A stretch of DNA of 64,000 nt from Diaphorobacter ruginosibacter (GCF_014395975.1 NZ_CP060714.1:3038001-3102000); one strand, 5' to 3'. Numbered from the stretch's first letter, positions 51,548 to 62,798 are shown. Numbers and translations: made by a program. Notes: generated by a model from the sequence alone, not told the origin.

Positions 51548-53326
51548 TCAGGACCGCTGGCGGCGGCGCAGCGCCATTCCCCCTACACCAGCGCTCAGCA
51601 GACCAAGCAAGCTCAGGCCAGCCAATCCAAGTGTAGGTACTGGGGTTGCGGAAGAGACAACTGGGGCATTTTGCAATGTCACGCTTTGCACCACCCGCGG
51701 AGCAGCGTTATATACGGTCGTACCAACCGTCCCACCAGCTTGGTCTGCAGCAATCTGGCATTCGCCAACTGCTACCGGTGTAACCGTAACACCCGACACC
51801 GTGCACACATCAGGTGTCAGGCTCGTGTAAGCAACTGGTAGCGTCGAACTGGCAGTAGCCGCAGGACTAAGAGCGAACACGCCACCGGCTAAGCTGCGTG
51901 GGCTGGTTTGCGCGGGAAAGGTAATAGTTTGATTCGACGGAGGGATTGGATCCTCTCCGGTGCATGTGGCCGTCACGTAAAAATCAGCAATGGCCGCTAA
52001 TGCGCATAAGCCACCATTACAGTCGTTGGTGTTCTGACCACCATCAAGCATCAAACCAATGGTATTCTGCCCACGCTGAAAACCGGGGATAGCAGGTGTC
52101 GTGGCCGTTGAGAATGACGCATACCCGTTCGGCAGGTATAAGCCGGAATTATCGAAAACGGGAGTTCCTCCCACCGGTTGGACAAACACGGTATTGCCGT
52201 AGTCATCAAACCCAAACCTGCCATCCAGTTTGATACTTGCCAGATCCACATTACTACCCACCGTAATCGGTTGGTTCATTTGGAACACAGAAGCGTGATA
52301 ACCCGCTTTGGCTTGACCCGTTGCAGATGGGTAGGGCACGCCTGGGGTGTCGGCTCCCGCAGGATCCGTGGTGCCCGGGCTAATCCAGCGAGCCGTGGTT
52401 GGCTCAGCAAGGGTACTTGGGTCAAAGTAGCTACGGTAGCGGTAGCTGTCGTATAGTGGCTGCTCCACATTCTCCAGCGTGCCGGCGTTATTACGCCAAG
52501 TCCACTTCCAGTCACGCGCGTTGGTCGTGAATGGGCCAATGCGGACTGCATCACCAGCTTGGTTACCAGCAGGACAGGACAAAGCTGTCGTGGGTTGGGG
52601 AGCAGGTTCAGCCAAGCAATCGGCGGTGATCTCCAGATCTGCATACACGCCGGTGGGGGCGCTCGCTGTTGTGGCCTCGCTGGTAAGGGCGAAGCCGATG
52701 GTATTGTCACCGTAGTAAAAGCCTAGATTGCCTCCACTTAGGTCGATAGCCGCAGGGGAACTCCAAGTGCTCAGCATTTGCGTAGTCTTAACCCAGGCAG
52801 TGTTGACCACTCCGCCAGGCAAGGTAGAAGGCTTGACCAGGAATTGCGCGCCGTTGTCCGCGCCGCCAGTACCTGTAATCCTTATCGTCGACAGGTTCAC
52901 ATTGCTGGCAACATTGACGGGCTCATTAGCGTAAATCGTCGCCCGGCCGCTCACCCAAGCGTCGGCATTGCCAGTAACATTCACGACGGGATAGGTCGAA
53001 CCCGTAGCAGGGTCAGTCGCAGTGCCCATGCCGAAAGACAGCCACTTGCTCGGCAACGCTGGAGACTGCGTTGCTGGGTCAAACCAAGGAATCAAGGTCG
53101 TTAACCGAAAATTATCGACCACTGTTGCTGTGACTGTCGAGTTCGCAACCAACTTCGCATCGGTTGACCATCCTGCAGCAGATGATGTGGATACACGTAA
53201 CGGCGTACCGCAAGTCAGCGTAGCGGCTTGAGCGCCTCCCAGCGCGAACAACCCAAGAAAAGTAACAGCGATTGGTGCCGCCGCTTTGTGGATAGTACAA
53301 GCTCCAGTGATTCCAGTAATTTTCAT
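51548..53326 (-). CDS. CTERM surface protein, paralogue of the 26.7-kb gene
   Basis: 592 residues. Signal peptide to about FALGGAQAATLTC. Two beta-sandwich modules follow. The second runs from VRIGPFTTNARDWKWTWRNN to ALAAIADFYVTATCTG and is nearly identical to that of the protein at 26700-28649. The next domain differs: instead of DUF11 it has QTITFPAQTSPRSLAGGVFA, then LPVAYTSLTPDVCTVSGVTV, an MBG/Ig-like adhesin module. The tail ATPVPTLGLAGLSLLGLLSA, ending GMALRRRQRS, is a good IPTL-CTERM signal. Shared modules with different inserts suggest domain shuffling between these surface proteins. Confidence 0.88.
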   Translation of the reverse strand: MKITGITGACTIHKAAAPIAVTFLGLFALGGAQAATLTCGTPLRVSTSSAAGWSTDAKLVANSTVTATVVDNFRLTTLIPWFDPATQSPALPSKWLSFGMGTATDPATGSTYPVVNVTGNADAWVSGRATIYANEPVNVASNVNLSTIRITGTGGADNGAQFLVKPSTLPGGVVNTAWVKTTQMLSTWSSPAAIDLSGGNLGFYYGDNTIGFALTSEATTASAPTGVYADLEITADCLAEPAPQPTTALSCPAGNQAGDAVRIGPFTTNARDWKWTWRNNAGTLENVEQPLYDSYRYRSYFDPSTLAEPTTARWISPGTTDPAGADTPGVPYPSATGQAKAGYHASVFQMNQPITVGSNVDLASIKLDGRFGFDDYGNTVFVQPVGGTPVFDNSGLYLPNGYASFSTATTPAIPGFQRGQNTIGLMLDGGQNTNDCNGGLCALAAIADFYVTATCTGEDPIPPSNQTITFPAQTSPRSLAGGVFALSPAATASSTLPVAYTSLTPDVCTVSGVTVTPVAVGECQIAADQAGGTVGTTVYNAAPRVVQSVTLQNAPVVSSATPVPTLGLAGLSLLGLLSAGVGGMALRRRQRS

Positions 53327-54159
53327 TCATTACTCCATTGATAAAAACGAGTGTCCTGCCCCAAGCTAGTTAACAACATCACAACATCAACCGCAGGTTT
53401 GAAGTTATTCGATGACCACTTCCATCCTATGAACATTGGACGATTCATAAATTTTTCAAACCAACTCACCATCATGATAGTACCCAGCAATGCTGACCGC
53501 TCAACTTGAAGTCAAGCTGAAATCACTAGGGGACCTAACATTTTTCGCCCATGAATTTTTACCTCTACTCAACACTACATTATTTTGGAAAATTCAATAT
53601 TATTTTGATTTTTTGAAAATATCGCCTTGCTGGCAAAAAAACAACAAAACCACTTATGCTCAACAGGGCACAGGCTCCATCTTTCACCTGAAAGGGAGTT
53701 ACCATATTTTTTAGATTTCGAAATCCCATATACCTGGGCCATTAATCGCAATACAAACGATATAAAATTTTGATAGTTAACCGCATTCACTCAGGAATAT
53801 CTTCGATATTTTTATTATAAAATTCAAGACATCTAAAGAAGGCCTGCAAATTTCCCGCTGAAGCCAAGCCTCCCTCACCACGATTCTGCGGCCTTGTTGC
53901 ATTACAGGGACTTCCCATGAATGCAAGCACTGGCCGGAATTCTTTTGACAAACAAGCATGTCCCGTCAGTCAAGACGATCAAAGCGCGTAAAACGAGGAA
54001 CAGACTGCACATCTACAGACGGGGTTCAGCACAGATGTGCGCCCCAAGAAACAAACCGCGCAGCAAGGCTCCATTCAAATCCCGTGATGTCTTGCGACTC
54101 ACAATGCAACAATCGAGCTTGCTTGCTGCTGGTCTGACCTGTTCATTGCATCTTTGATT
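53327..54159. other. Gene-poor region between CTERM gene and IS110 remnant
   Basis: About 830 bp. The first 460 bp are AT-rich and should hold the promoter of the minus-strand CTERM gene. Short frames (60-78 codons) are not convincing. No repeat or RNA gene was recognised. Confidence 0.4.
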
Positions 54160-55263
54160 TCACGTCTGGCATGTTGAATCCATCGTTTGGCTTATGCGCC
54201 AGCAAATAGGGGGTTGCGTTGGGCGCGTGCTGATATGTGCAGCCTCGTAAGGGCGCTCATGGACCATGAGAGCCCACAGGATACGAGCATTCTTGTTGGC
54301 CAATGCAACGACGGCCTTTTGCCAGCCGCTGCGCTGCCTCAGGGCAATAGCCCATTATGAGATGGGGTCCTGATTGTGTTTGCCCGTGAGCACTGCAGCC
54401 TTTGCGCCTTGTACCAGCAAAGAGCGTAGATAACTGTCGCCGCGCTTGGTAACGCCTCCCAGGTTGGATTTCCCGCCACTGGAATGTTGGCGGGGAGTCA
54501 ACCCCAGCCAGGCCGCAAACTGTGCACCATTTTTGAACTGCTTGAAGTCACCAACGGTTGCGACAATGGCTGATGCCGTGAGTGGTCCCAAGCCTTTGAT
54601 GGAAGCAGCGCGCTGCACCTGCTCATCTTGTTTGTTGTGCGCGGTAATACGTTGCTCACACCAATGGATATGTTCATCGAGCTCTTGCCAATGCATGAAC
54701 GCACGCTGCAGTGCGATGCGAGCCGTGCCTGCAACTTCATTACTCGCGTCTTCCAGAATGTCATGCAAATGAGCGCGTAAGACTCTGGGGCTTTGCGCCA
54801 GCACGATACCAAACTCAGCCAGCAAGCCACGAATGCGGTTGATGCAGGCTGTGCGCTCTTCTTTAAAGCCTTCGCGCAGCCGATGCACGCACAGCATGCC
54901 TTGCTGATCCAAGGTCTTGACTTGTACAAAGCGCATTTGAGGACGGCTCGCGGCTTCGCAAATAGCTGCGGCATCATTAGCATCGTTTTTACCGCTCTTG
55001 CCTTGCATCCGGTAGGGAGACACCAACGCGGCAGCGATCATCCGGGCATCAAACCCCATGCGTATCAAGTGCCGACACCAGTGGTGCGCGCCTCCACAAG
55101 CCTCCATGACCACCAAGCACCGAGCTGGCAATTGAACGCACCATTCCAAGAATTTGCTGCGCTGGATGGCTCGATTGGTAATCGTTTTTCCTTGGGCATC
55201 TACGGCGTGGACTTGAAGCACATTCTTTGCGAGATCCACTCCGACACGGACGATGGTTTGCAT
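54160..55263 (-). pseudogene. IS110-family transposase with an in-frame stop
   Basis: Starts at ATG 55263 (MQTIVRVGVDLAKNVLQVHA). The N-terminal DEDD domain has GVDLAKN and the later GKSGKNDANDAAAICEA (D-A-N-D-A). The C-terminal Transposase_20 region is AASIKGLGPLTASAIVATVG, then FAAWLGLTPRQHSSGGKSNLGGVTKRGD. After KHNQDPIS a TAA stop (54355-54357) appears where related proteins read straight on. The natural continuation (WAIALRQRSGWQKAVVALAN, then KNARILWALM) follows in frame to 54160. One nonsense mutation therefore inactivates it, with about 305 of 370 residues still made. Confidence 0.85.
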
Positions 55264-55402
55264 GGCACGACTCCAGATGAGTGACGAAGAAATTTGCTTG
55301 CCTCTCCATCTTGGCACCGCACATCAAAAAGTGCCAAAGTGGTGGGAAGTCCTTCGTATTCAAATCGGTCTGAGGCTGAGTCTCCCCAAACCCCAGACGT
55401 AG

Positions 55403-56103
55403 TTATGCCAGGGCAACCGTCTGGGGCGTGCCCAGCTCGGTGAAGCGATTGAGGATGGATGCCCGAATGTTGAGCTCGACTACTTGTCGCTCAAATGTCC
55501 TGGACATCACCTTCTCACCCAAGCGCTTGAAGCAATTCATCTTCGTCTCCACCAGTGATCTACGGTGGTAGCCGCTCCAGCGTTTCCAGATGGCACGACC
55601 CAATCGCTTGCATGCCTTGACTGCCTCATTGCGATGGGTGAATGCCAGTCCTTTGCGCGGCGGGATGACGGGGATGACTCCCCGCCTGTGACAAGCCTCA
55701 TGCACATCCTGCGTGTCATACGCTCCATCACCCGTGAGGCTGACCACAGTTTCATGGCTGGGGATTTGATTCAGTAACTCGGCACCCACTGGCGAGTCAC
55801 CGACTTCATTGGTGGTCACAACGATGGCCCGGATCTGCATAGTGTCGGCATCAATACCCAGATGCACCTTGCGCCATTGACGGTGCCACCCAGGAACTTG
55901 ATGCCCGTGGAGTCAGCGAGCATGTGCAGGCCCTGGCTGCTTGGACGGTAGTGCACCAGAACATCCAGACTCTTTTGCCTACGGCACACCGTGCTGTAGT
56001 CGGGCGCAGCCCAAGGCAGGCCCATCAATTTGAGTAACGACTGCACCAAGCCCAAGGTTTGCCGCAGAGGCAAAGGTCGTTCGAAAGTGACCAGGTACGC
56101 CAA
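55403..56103 (-). pseudogene. IS5-family transposase, C-terminal two thirds
   Basis: Minus-strand frames LPLRQTLGLVQSLLKLMGLP, then WAAPDYSTVCRRQKSLDVLV, SQGLHMLADSTGIKFLG (first Asp), and, after a small deletion near 55870, HLGIDADTMQIRAIVVTTNE, VSLTGDGAYDTQDVHEACHR (second Asp), then RSLVETKMNCFKRLG (Glu). The N-terminus is missing here but lies inverted at 56254-56475. Confidence 0.8.
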
Positions 56104-56204
56104 AGGCACTACCAGGCATCACCGCAACGCCTTCCGAATTGAGTAGCTCAGACGCAAAGGTTGAGTCCGAATCGATGGATCGGCCTTGGGGCGTACTTTC
56201 TCCG

Positions 56205-56475
56205 AGCGGCGTTGTTGCACAACTCCAGCTCTGCAGTGCGGTAGGCTCGCCTGATGAGTGAATCGAGCTGGGGGCGCAAGCGTTACCGCACCACAAACTG
56301 GAAGGCGTACAACGCAGCATTGAAGGCCCGAGGCGACTTGACCATCTGGCTGGACTTTGGACTGCAGTGGTTGGCCCCTCCAAGCGGCAAGCGTGGCCGC
56401 AATCGCACCTTGTCAGATACTGCTATCCAGTTTTGCCTGACCATCAAATGTCTGTTCGGCTTACTGTTGCCACGG
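56205..56475 (+). pseudogene. IS5-family transposase N-terminus, inverted relative to its body
   Basis: On the plus strand, after an end-like GGCGTTGTTGCACAACTC (about 56210), ATG 56254 opens MSESSWGRKRYRTTNWKAYN, then LTIWLDFGLQWLAPPSGKRG, TLSDTAIQFCLTIKCLFGL. It stops matching at about 56472. Joined to LPLRQTLGL of the minus-strand piece it would restore the transposase, so an inversion of about 380 bp (roughly 56095-56475) is the simplest explanation. Confidence 0.7.
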
Positions 56476-56477
56476 AC

Positions 56478-57048
56478 TCCTTGATCGAGGCCAGCAGCAA
56501 TGCCTCACCCTGGGCTGGAGTGCGGCCTTTGCGGCTTTCCTGCCAGTGGCCAGGGCGGTGATGCCGCACATGCAGATTCGAGCGCGCCACGCCCAGCACC
56601 GAGCAGACCGGCTTCATTGGTCGTCCCCGGGCAACAAGGGCGAGCGCGCAATCCATTTTTTTTGCTGCAGCGATCTCCACGGCCTCCTTGAGTATCTCGT
56701 TCTCCAAGGTCTTTTTGCCCAACACGCGTTGCAGCTTGGTGATCTCGGCGCGAGCTGCGGTCAACTCCGAAGCTGGAACAACCGCTTCCCCGCGCTCACG
56801 GCCACCAGCGCGCCTTCGCGCTCGAGTCGCCGCCAAGTGAATAGCAAGCTCGCCGACACGCCCTCCTGGCGGGCCACGAGCGAGACGCTCATGCCGGGTT
56901 CATACGTCTTGCGAACCAAGGCTGCCGCCTTCTCAGCAGCAGACCAGCGCCTCCTGCGCTGGTCTCGGGTAATGATCTCAATCGTCTCTGTATGCCTAGT
57001 CACATGCACAGTCCTATGCCTATCTCGAAGATAAGCGATCGACCGTGT
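56478..57048 (-). pseudogene. Second IS2-like element: orfA and start of orfB, broken
   Basis: OrfA starts near 56982 (IEIITRDQRRRRWSAAEKAA) and loses its frame at about 56790, where one G is missing compared with the copy at 37.6 kb (VSAG, then KRLFQLRS instead of EAVVPASEL). The other frame continues VVPASELTAARAEITKLQRV, then LGKKTLENEILKEAVEIAAA and the beginning of OrfB (MDCALALVARGRPMKPVCSV). It ends abruptly at 56478 against the IS5 fragment. The right end and flank (57000-57065) match 38650-38722. Confidence 0.8.
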
Positions 57049-57072
57049 TCGGAGATTCAGGGGCTATCTCAC

Positions 57073-57357
57073 CGGGAACGAAAGATGATGGTGCAAGAGC
57101 GCGGCCAGCCGATCCTCAACGCACTGCATGAATGGATGCTGCTGCAACGTCAGCAACTACTCGACAGCTCAGCGACGGCCTAGGCCATAGGCTACAGTCT
57201 CAACCACCGGAGAGCGCTCACCCACTTTACTACCGACGGGCGACTGCCTGTGGACAACAGCTGGATCGAAAACCAGATCCGGCCCATTGCCGGGGGTCAA
57301 CAACTGGCTGTTCACAGGAAGCCTGCGCGCGAGCCAACGTGCGGCGGCGGTTACGGG
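57073..57357 (+). pseudogene. IS66-family transposase remnant
   Basis: Plus-strand fragments RERKMMVQERGQPILNALHE, WMLLQRQQLL, then AIGYSLNHRRALTHFTTDGR and LPVDNSWIENQIRPIAGGQQ. The D-N-S-W-I-E-N-x-I-R-P-I signature near the end is diagnostic for IS66 TnpC. Stop codons and an indel interrupt it. Only about 95 residues of a roughly 500-residue protein remain. Confidence 0.8.
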
Positions 57358-57430
57358 TTATAAAAAAGCCGCCGCAACCCCCTCATGGGCATTGCGACGG
57401 CAGTGCTCAGGTCACTGTGCGTAGCAGCGC

Positions 57431-60400
57431 TTAGCGGCGGGAGCTCCGCGGTGCCATGCGGCGCAGTGCAAATCCAGCCAACATCATCGACAGAACCATC
57501 ATCGCCCATGCGGAGAGGGTGGGAACTGGTGTTGGCGATGGCACAACGGGCGGATCCGAGGGCACCACTTTCTTGCTCTGGTCATTCCCTGGGTTCGGGT
57601 CACCTGAGCTGGTGACCGTAGCCGTGTTGACCACTTCTTTTTGACCCTGAGCGAGTGTGTTGACCTTGGCGCTGAAGTCAAAGGTAACTAACGCACCCTG
57701 GCTCAGGTCAGTCACCGTGCATTCCAGCGTGCGCGTCGCACTTGCATAGGTGCACTGATTCGGCACGGGCTGCATCAATTCCAGACCTTCTGGCAGGACA
57801 TCAGTCACCTTGGCGTTGCCATTCTTCAGGTCCTTGGGCGGGGTCGCGGTCTCCTCGTTTTTCACCGTTAGGCGATAGGCAATGGTGCCGCCCACCTTGG
57901 TGCTGGTGGTGTCAGAGGTCTTGGTGATCGACAGATCCACCGCAGGTGGTGTCGAAGGGACCTTCTTCTCGCTGCGGTCATTCGACGGGTTCAGATCGCC
58001 CGGGCTGGTGACTGTTGCCGTATTGACCACTTCCGTCTGGCCCTGTGCCAGGGTGCTGACCTTGGCACTGAAGTCAAAGCCAACCGACGCACCCTGGTTC
58101 AGGTCGGTCACCGTGCATTCCAGAGTACGGGTCGCGGCCTTGTAGTTGCACTGACTTGGCGCTGGCAACAGCAATTCCAGGCCTTCTGGCAGCACATCAG
58201 TTACCTTGGCATTGCCGCCTGTCAAATGCTTAGGTGGTGTGGCAGTTTCCTCGTTCTTCACCGTCAGTCGGTAGGCGATGGTATCGCCTACTGTGGCATT
58301 TACAGCTTCCGATGTCTTGGTGATGGACAGATCCACATCTTTCAGTTCATCAGGGTCAAAACCGCTCGCAGGGTCATAGGCAGAGGTGCGATCCGTGACC
58401 TTGTTGTTATCCGTCACGTCCTCGCCTGCAGGCAGATTAGGGAGGTATTCACCATCGGCACTGACACTGGCTTCGTGGCGGATGGTGCCATAAGGCAAGT
58501 CACCATTGTTGATGGTCGCTGCATCCATCTCGAACTTGATCTCGGCCGATTCGCCAGGAGCCAACCAAGGGAAGTTGCAGACGAGTCCATCCGCGCTGAA
58601 CGTGCATAGGCTCGGGTCAAAGCGGTTGGTGCTGGTGGGCTTGCCGTCCTTGCCCAGGGAAACCACGCTGGTCACGGCTGCACCGTTCAGCACAAAGCCT
58701 GCAGTCGAGCCCGCAGCGGGGAACTTGTCCAGCATCTGCACGTTGGTGGCGTACGAGGTGGAGGCACCACTGTTCATCACCTTGATGGTGTACTCGGTGC
58801 GGCTACTGGCGCCACTGTTGATCGGCAGGCGGTCAGCCGTGTGCTCCATGGTGATGCGCACGTCCAACTGGGGCTTGTCCAGGGTCACAATCTGGCTGGC
58901 CTTATTGTCCGTATTCGGATCAGCCAGCGGAATGGTTTCCTGAGTCGCCGTTTCTACCTGCACGTTGTTGGTCACCGATGCCGGATAATCTGTATTGGCG
59001 GAACGCAGAGTGTAAGCAATGGTGCGAGTGCTCACGCCAAATGCTTGATTGGCGGGCCATGCGCAAGTCAAGGTGTTCTTGCCGTCTTCCACCTTCGCAC
59101 CGGCAGCGATCACGCCACCACCAGATAGGGAACATGTACTGCCGTTGGTAGTGCTGGGTGCAGTGACCCAGATCATGCCAACAGGCAGGGAGTCGACCAG
59201 TTTCACTATACGGGCCGCCGAAGGGCCTTGGTTCTGCACGCCAATGGTGTAGGTGACAGGCTGACCAGCCAATGCCGCGATCGGTGTTGCCGTCTTGGAC
59301 GCTTTCAAATTAGTCAGCGCCGTCAGCGTGACGTCTGCGCTGGAGCTGTTATTGCCGCCATCGTGCTCGGCTGTGTCATCCGATTTGACCGTGGCGGTGT
59401 TGGTGATCTTGCCTGGCTGGTCGGCGTCGCCTGTGGGGTTCACGAACTGACGTGCCTTGATAGTGATGGGATACACGGTATTGCCCACAGGAACGTTGTT
59501 CAAGGTGCAAGTGACCTTGACCTGGTTTGCAGGCAGCCCCGTGGTGGAGTAATCGCATGATCCAGTCACGCCGTTCACAGGGGTGTACGTGGCCTCCACG
59601 AAGCGGTTGTTGCTATAGCGTGGGGTGCCGGTCACTGGATGCGCGGCAGCGCTTTCGTTGGCGTTCAACAGGTTCGTGATTACATCCTCCACCACCACGG
59701 TCTGGGCAGTCTGGAAGTCCGATACCAACATGCCGCTGGGCAGTGGGGTAGGAATGGCATTCTGGACGTTCAGCGTGTACTCCACTTCAGCGCCTGAGGC
59801 TGTCGGGCCGTAGGTGCTGGAATCTGGGGTGACTGCAGCCAATTTAGAAATCGACAGGTCCGCCACCTTTTCAGACAGGTTGACCATGCTCTTGTTGGAT
59901 AAGAAGCCATCCGTTCCAAGACCCGGGCAGGTGCGGCCCGTGGGGCAGGCTGCTGATGCCGTATTCTGGATCGTGGCCCAATCCTGTCCATTCGGAATAT
60001 GCGCTTCAACCTTGATGTTCAAGTTCTTGACAGCGTTTTCGGCAATCTCCTCATTCAACGTGCAGGTGACTGTTTGTGGCGTGGTTGTCGTCCATGCTGC
60101 GGGGGAAGCCGTGCAGACCCAAGGTGCCTCAGCCGCGGCATCTTTCACATATTCCAGCTTTGGATCCAACTCGTCGCTCACAGTGACGGTATTGGTCGCC
60201 AGCACCTTCACGTCACTGGTATTGGTTAATTTGATCGTCCAGCTAAATTGGGTGCGATCCTTGATGGCACCAGTCACGCTTGCTGCCTTTTCGACTTTCA
60301 GACTAGCCTTGTCGCTGATGGTGACGTTGGCGGAGGACTGATTGTTAGGCCCCTTGTTGGCAGCGGGCTCATTTTCTACATCCAACGTTGCCGTGTTTGT

Positions 60401-61773
60401 CAGCACCGTGTTGCCAGTTACGGGATTAATGGCAGCACCGCCTACATTCACAGCTGCGGTGAACACCAAGTCGGGCAGACTGCCATCTCCATTGACCGTG
60501 CCTGTGAAGAGGCAAGTCAGGACCTGACTCACCGCACTACAAGACCAACCCGCATCTTTTGCTGCTTGGCTGGCGTCACCGTACGTGATACCTGCCGGCA
60601 GCGTGTCGGTAATCGAGATGGCTCCCGAAGGCAGCATCCCGCCAGAATTGCGGCTGGCCTTCATGGTATAGGTGACGTTCTGGGAGGCGGTTTCCTTCTT
60701 GTCCAACACTGTCGGAGTGACAGATTTGGCCAGCTTCATATCGAGCTGGGTGTTGGGGGCGAACGTGATGCCTACCTTGTCATTGTTGTTGTCAGGATCG
60801 GAATCGACGAATGTGATGCCGCCTGAGGTTTGCCCTGCAACCGAAACCGTGGCATCGGTATTACCCGAGCTCTCCGTCACCGTCACAGGAATGGTCAGCA
60901 GTGGCAAATCCACGCCTTTGCCAATACCACCGACTGGAGCCGTGTAGGTACAGATTTGCGCCGAAGTGGGTGGAGTGGAGGTCGTGTCGTTGCTCTTGAC
61001 ACATGACCAGACATTGCCAGGAGATATGGGATCCCCTTGCCAAGATGTGCCAGCGGGCAATGCAAAGCGCACCACGGCTTTCTCACCAGCTGCCAGAGGG
61101 AAGGCATAGGGCGAATTGGCGTTGCTGGCCTGGATGGCGTAATTGACCACCATGCCTTGCTGTTGGGTGCTGCCGTTGGCAGGGCCAGCGAACTTGACGC
61201 TCAGATCAGCACGCTCGTACAGCGTAATGTTCCGTTCGATGTTGTCGTTGTTGTCGGGGTTTTTATCGACGTTGTCAGCCGATGCTAATGATGCAAAGGC
61301 TTTGGTGGCCAGGCCTTTGACGGGCAGAATGACGTTGAAATCCACCCGCTGAGGCGCACCGGCCAACAAGGTGGAAAACGTGCAACTGATGATCGAATTG
61401 GCGGGAACGGGTTGATTCACGGGGGCTGACCCGAGCAATTGTCCCCGGCTGGCGCTGCGATACCCAGGAAAATAGCGCCCTCTGGCAGCCTCTGCTTAAG
61501 CACAGCGTTGGTCACAGTGCCACTGCTGCCATTGATGCCAGATTCGGTACTAAAGGTGTACTTGCCGCCTACCGGCCCATCTTGCGGGTTGACAGCGTCG
61601 TTGCCATATGAGTGGATTTGGTGGTTGACTTGCAGATCCAATTCCGTGGCGGCCAGGGCGTTGCCACTCGTCACTCCCCATACCGCGGCAACGAGCAGGC
61701 CGGCGAGCAAGCGAATGCGGAACGAAGATGGAGGCGTGAAGCTTGCTGCTGGCTGATGCTCTGAACGAGACAT
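57431..61773 (-). pseudogene. Giant DUF11-repeat IPTL-CTERM surface protein, one frameshift
   Basis: Start MSRSEHQPAASFTPPSSFRI (ATG 61773) with a signal peptide ending near NALAATELD. The first frame stops at 61417 after PEGAIFLGIAAPAGDNC. The rest (GSAPVNQPVPANSIISCTFS to the end, 1335 codons) lies one frame away. One extra G in the GGG run near 61432 would restore a protein of about 1447 residues. The body has at least eight DUF11-like repeats (DLSITKT, then NTATVTS, with NPxNDxS). The last two, of 132 residues each, are almost identical. The tail PTPVPTLSAWAMMVLSMMLA, ending FALRRMAPRSSRR, is a good CTERM signal. It may be a true mutation, a phase-variation site or a sequencing error. Confidence 0.8.
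57535..58330 (-). repeat. Direct repeat of 396 bp within the giant CTERM gene
   Basis: Two adjacent units with a period of 396 bp (for example ACAGATCCAC at 57931 and again at 58327) encode the last two DUF11 repeats. They differ at scattered positions only, so they arose by recent duplication. Confidence 0.85.
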
Positions 61774-62798
61774 GGGTAATGCTGCGCAAGCATGCAAAGG
61801 AATTCGCATGGAATGGTTGGGCTCTAGTGAAAAAGAAACTACCAGCGATGGATCGAGCTGCAGGCACTCGTGCTGGTGATGCCAGATCATGCAGATATGT
61901 ATCTACAAGTTGCAGAAGCTTCAGTCTATAAGAAATGTCTATGGATCGCTTTTGCAAAACAAATCAAACGGTGGTGTTGATAGTTATTTTATTTAATCAC
62001 GCAAAAAAAACAGACAATTGATGTCCTAATTACTAAGAAAATCAATGGTTCTGACAGCTTTTTCCCCGGCTGTGGTGACATTCTGATGGATTGTTAACAA
62101 GTGAAAAGACGTATTTGAGATAGTAGGTACGACGGTCCTATTCTCTATAAATCAAGTTGTGTGCCCCCCAGGTCCAGGGAGCGGATCAAGATATCCATTG
62201 GCTCTCTCAGCCCTGTCGGGCGAGCCTTGGACTTGCGGTGTAAACCAGTCCAAGTTTTTATCCGCATCCCCCGGACAGATCGTGACGTTGTTTGTACAAG
62301 TTAATCTGTGGAGGGCACGCAAAAAGCTCTGGGCCTTGTTCTGGCATAGGTACGTTTGCAAACAGCCTGGGAGCGCTTGAACAAGGTGTTTGCAACACCT
62401 TCTGAAGCGGTGCCGCATCGGACAGCCATCCATCGCAGCCTTAAATGCGCGCCTTCATCGCGCACGGCGCCAGAAGTGAGTTTTTCAGCCCCCCCCTCTA
62501 GACCAGCCCGCATCCGACCGCCATCACTTACAGCTTTTTTCTGAATTTCGACGAAACAAGCGCCTTCCCTGACAATATCTTACACCCCGCATCTGGCTCC
62601 CCATCCACTAAACAGCCCATGGAAATCCATATTCCATAGTGGGCCTTATCACTCCTGAGGCGCCAAAGCAAGCAATGCTAAAAAACCTCCCAAGACATCA
62701 CAAAATCAATGAAAAAATAAATTAACCAAACATCAATAAAAAGAAAGCACCCATAATTTCTTGCCTATACCTTTCCAAAATAAAGATGGAGTAATCCA
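61774..62798. other. Region between the divergent giant CTERM and delta-60 genes
   Basis: About 1 kb. The left part (61900-62160) and the right part (62560-62790) are AT-rich and should hold the two promoters. The middle (62160-62560) is GC-richer, with short frames on both strands that I cannot assign. No RNA gene or clear repeat seen. Confidence 0.4.

Noticed and set aside
53490..54157. Short AT-rich frames of 60-78 codons on both strands
   Set aside because: Random-looking composition, no ribosome-binding sites and mutual overlap.
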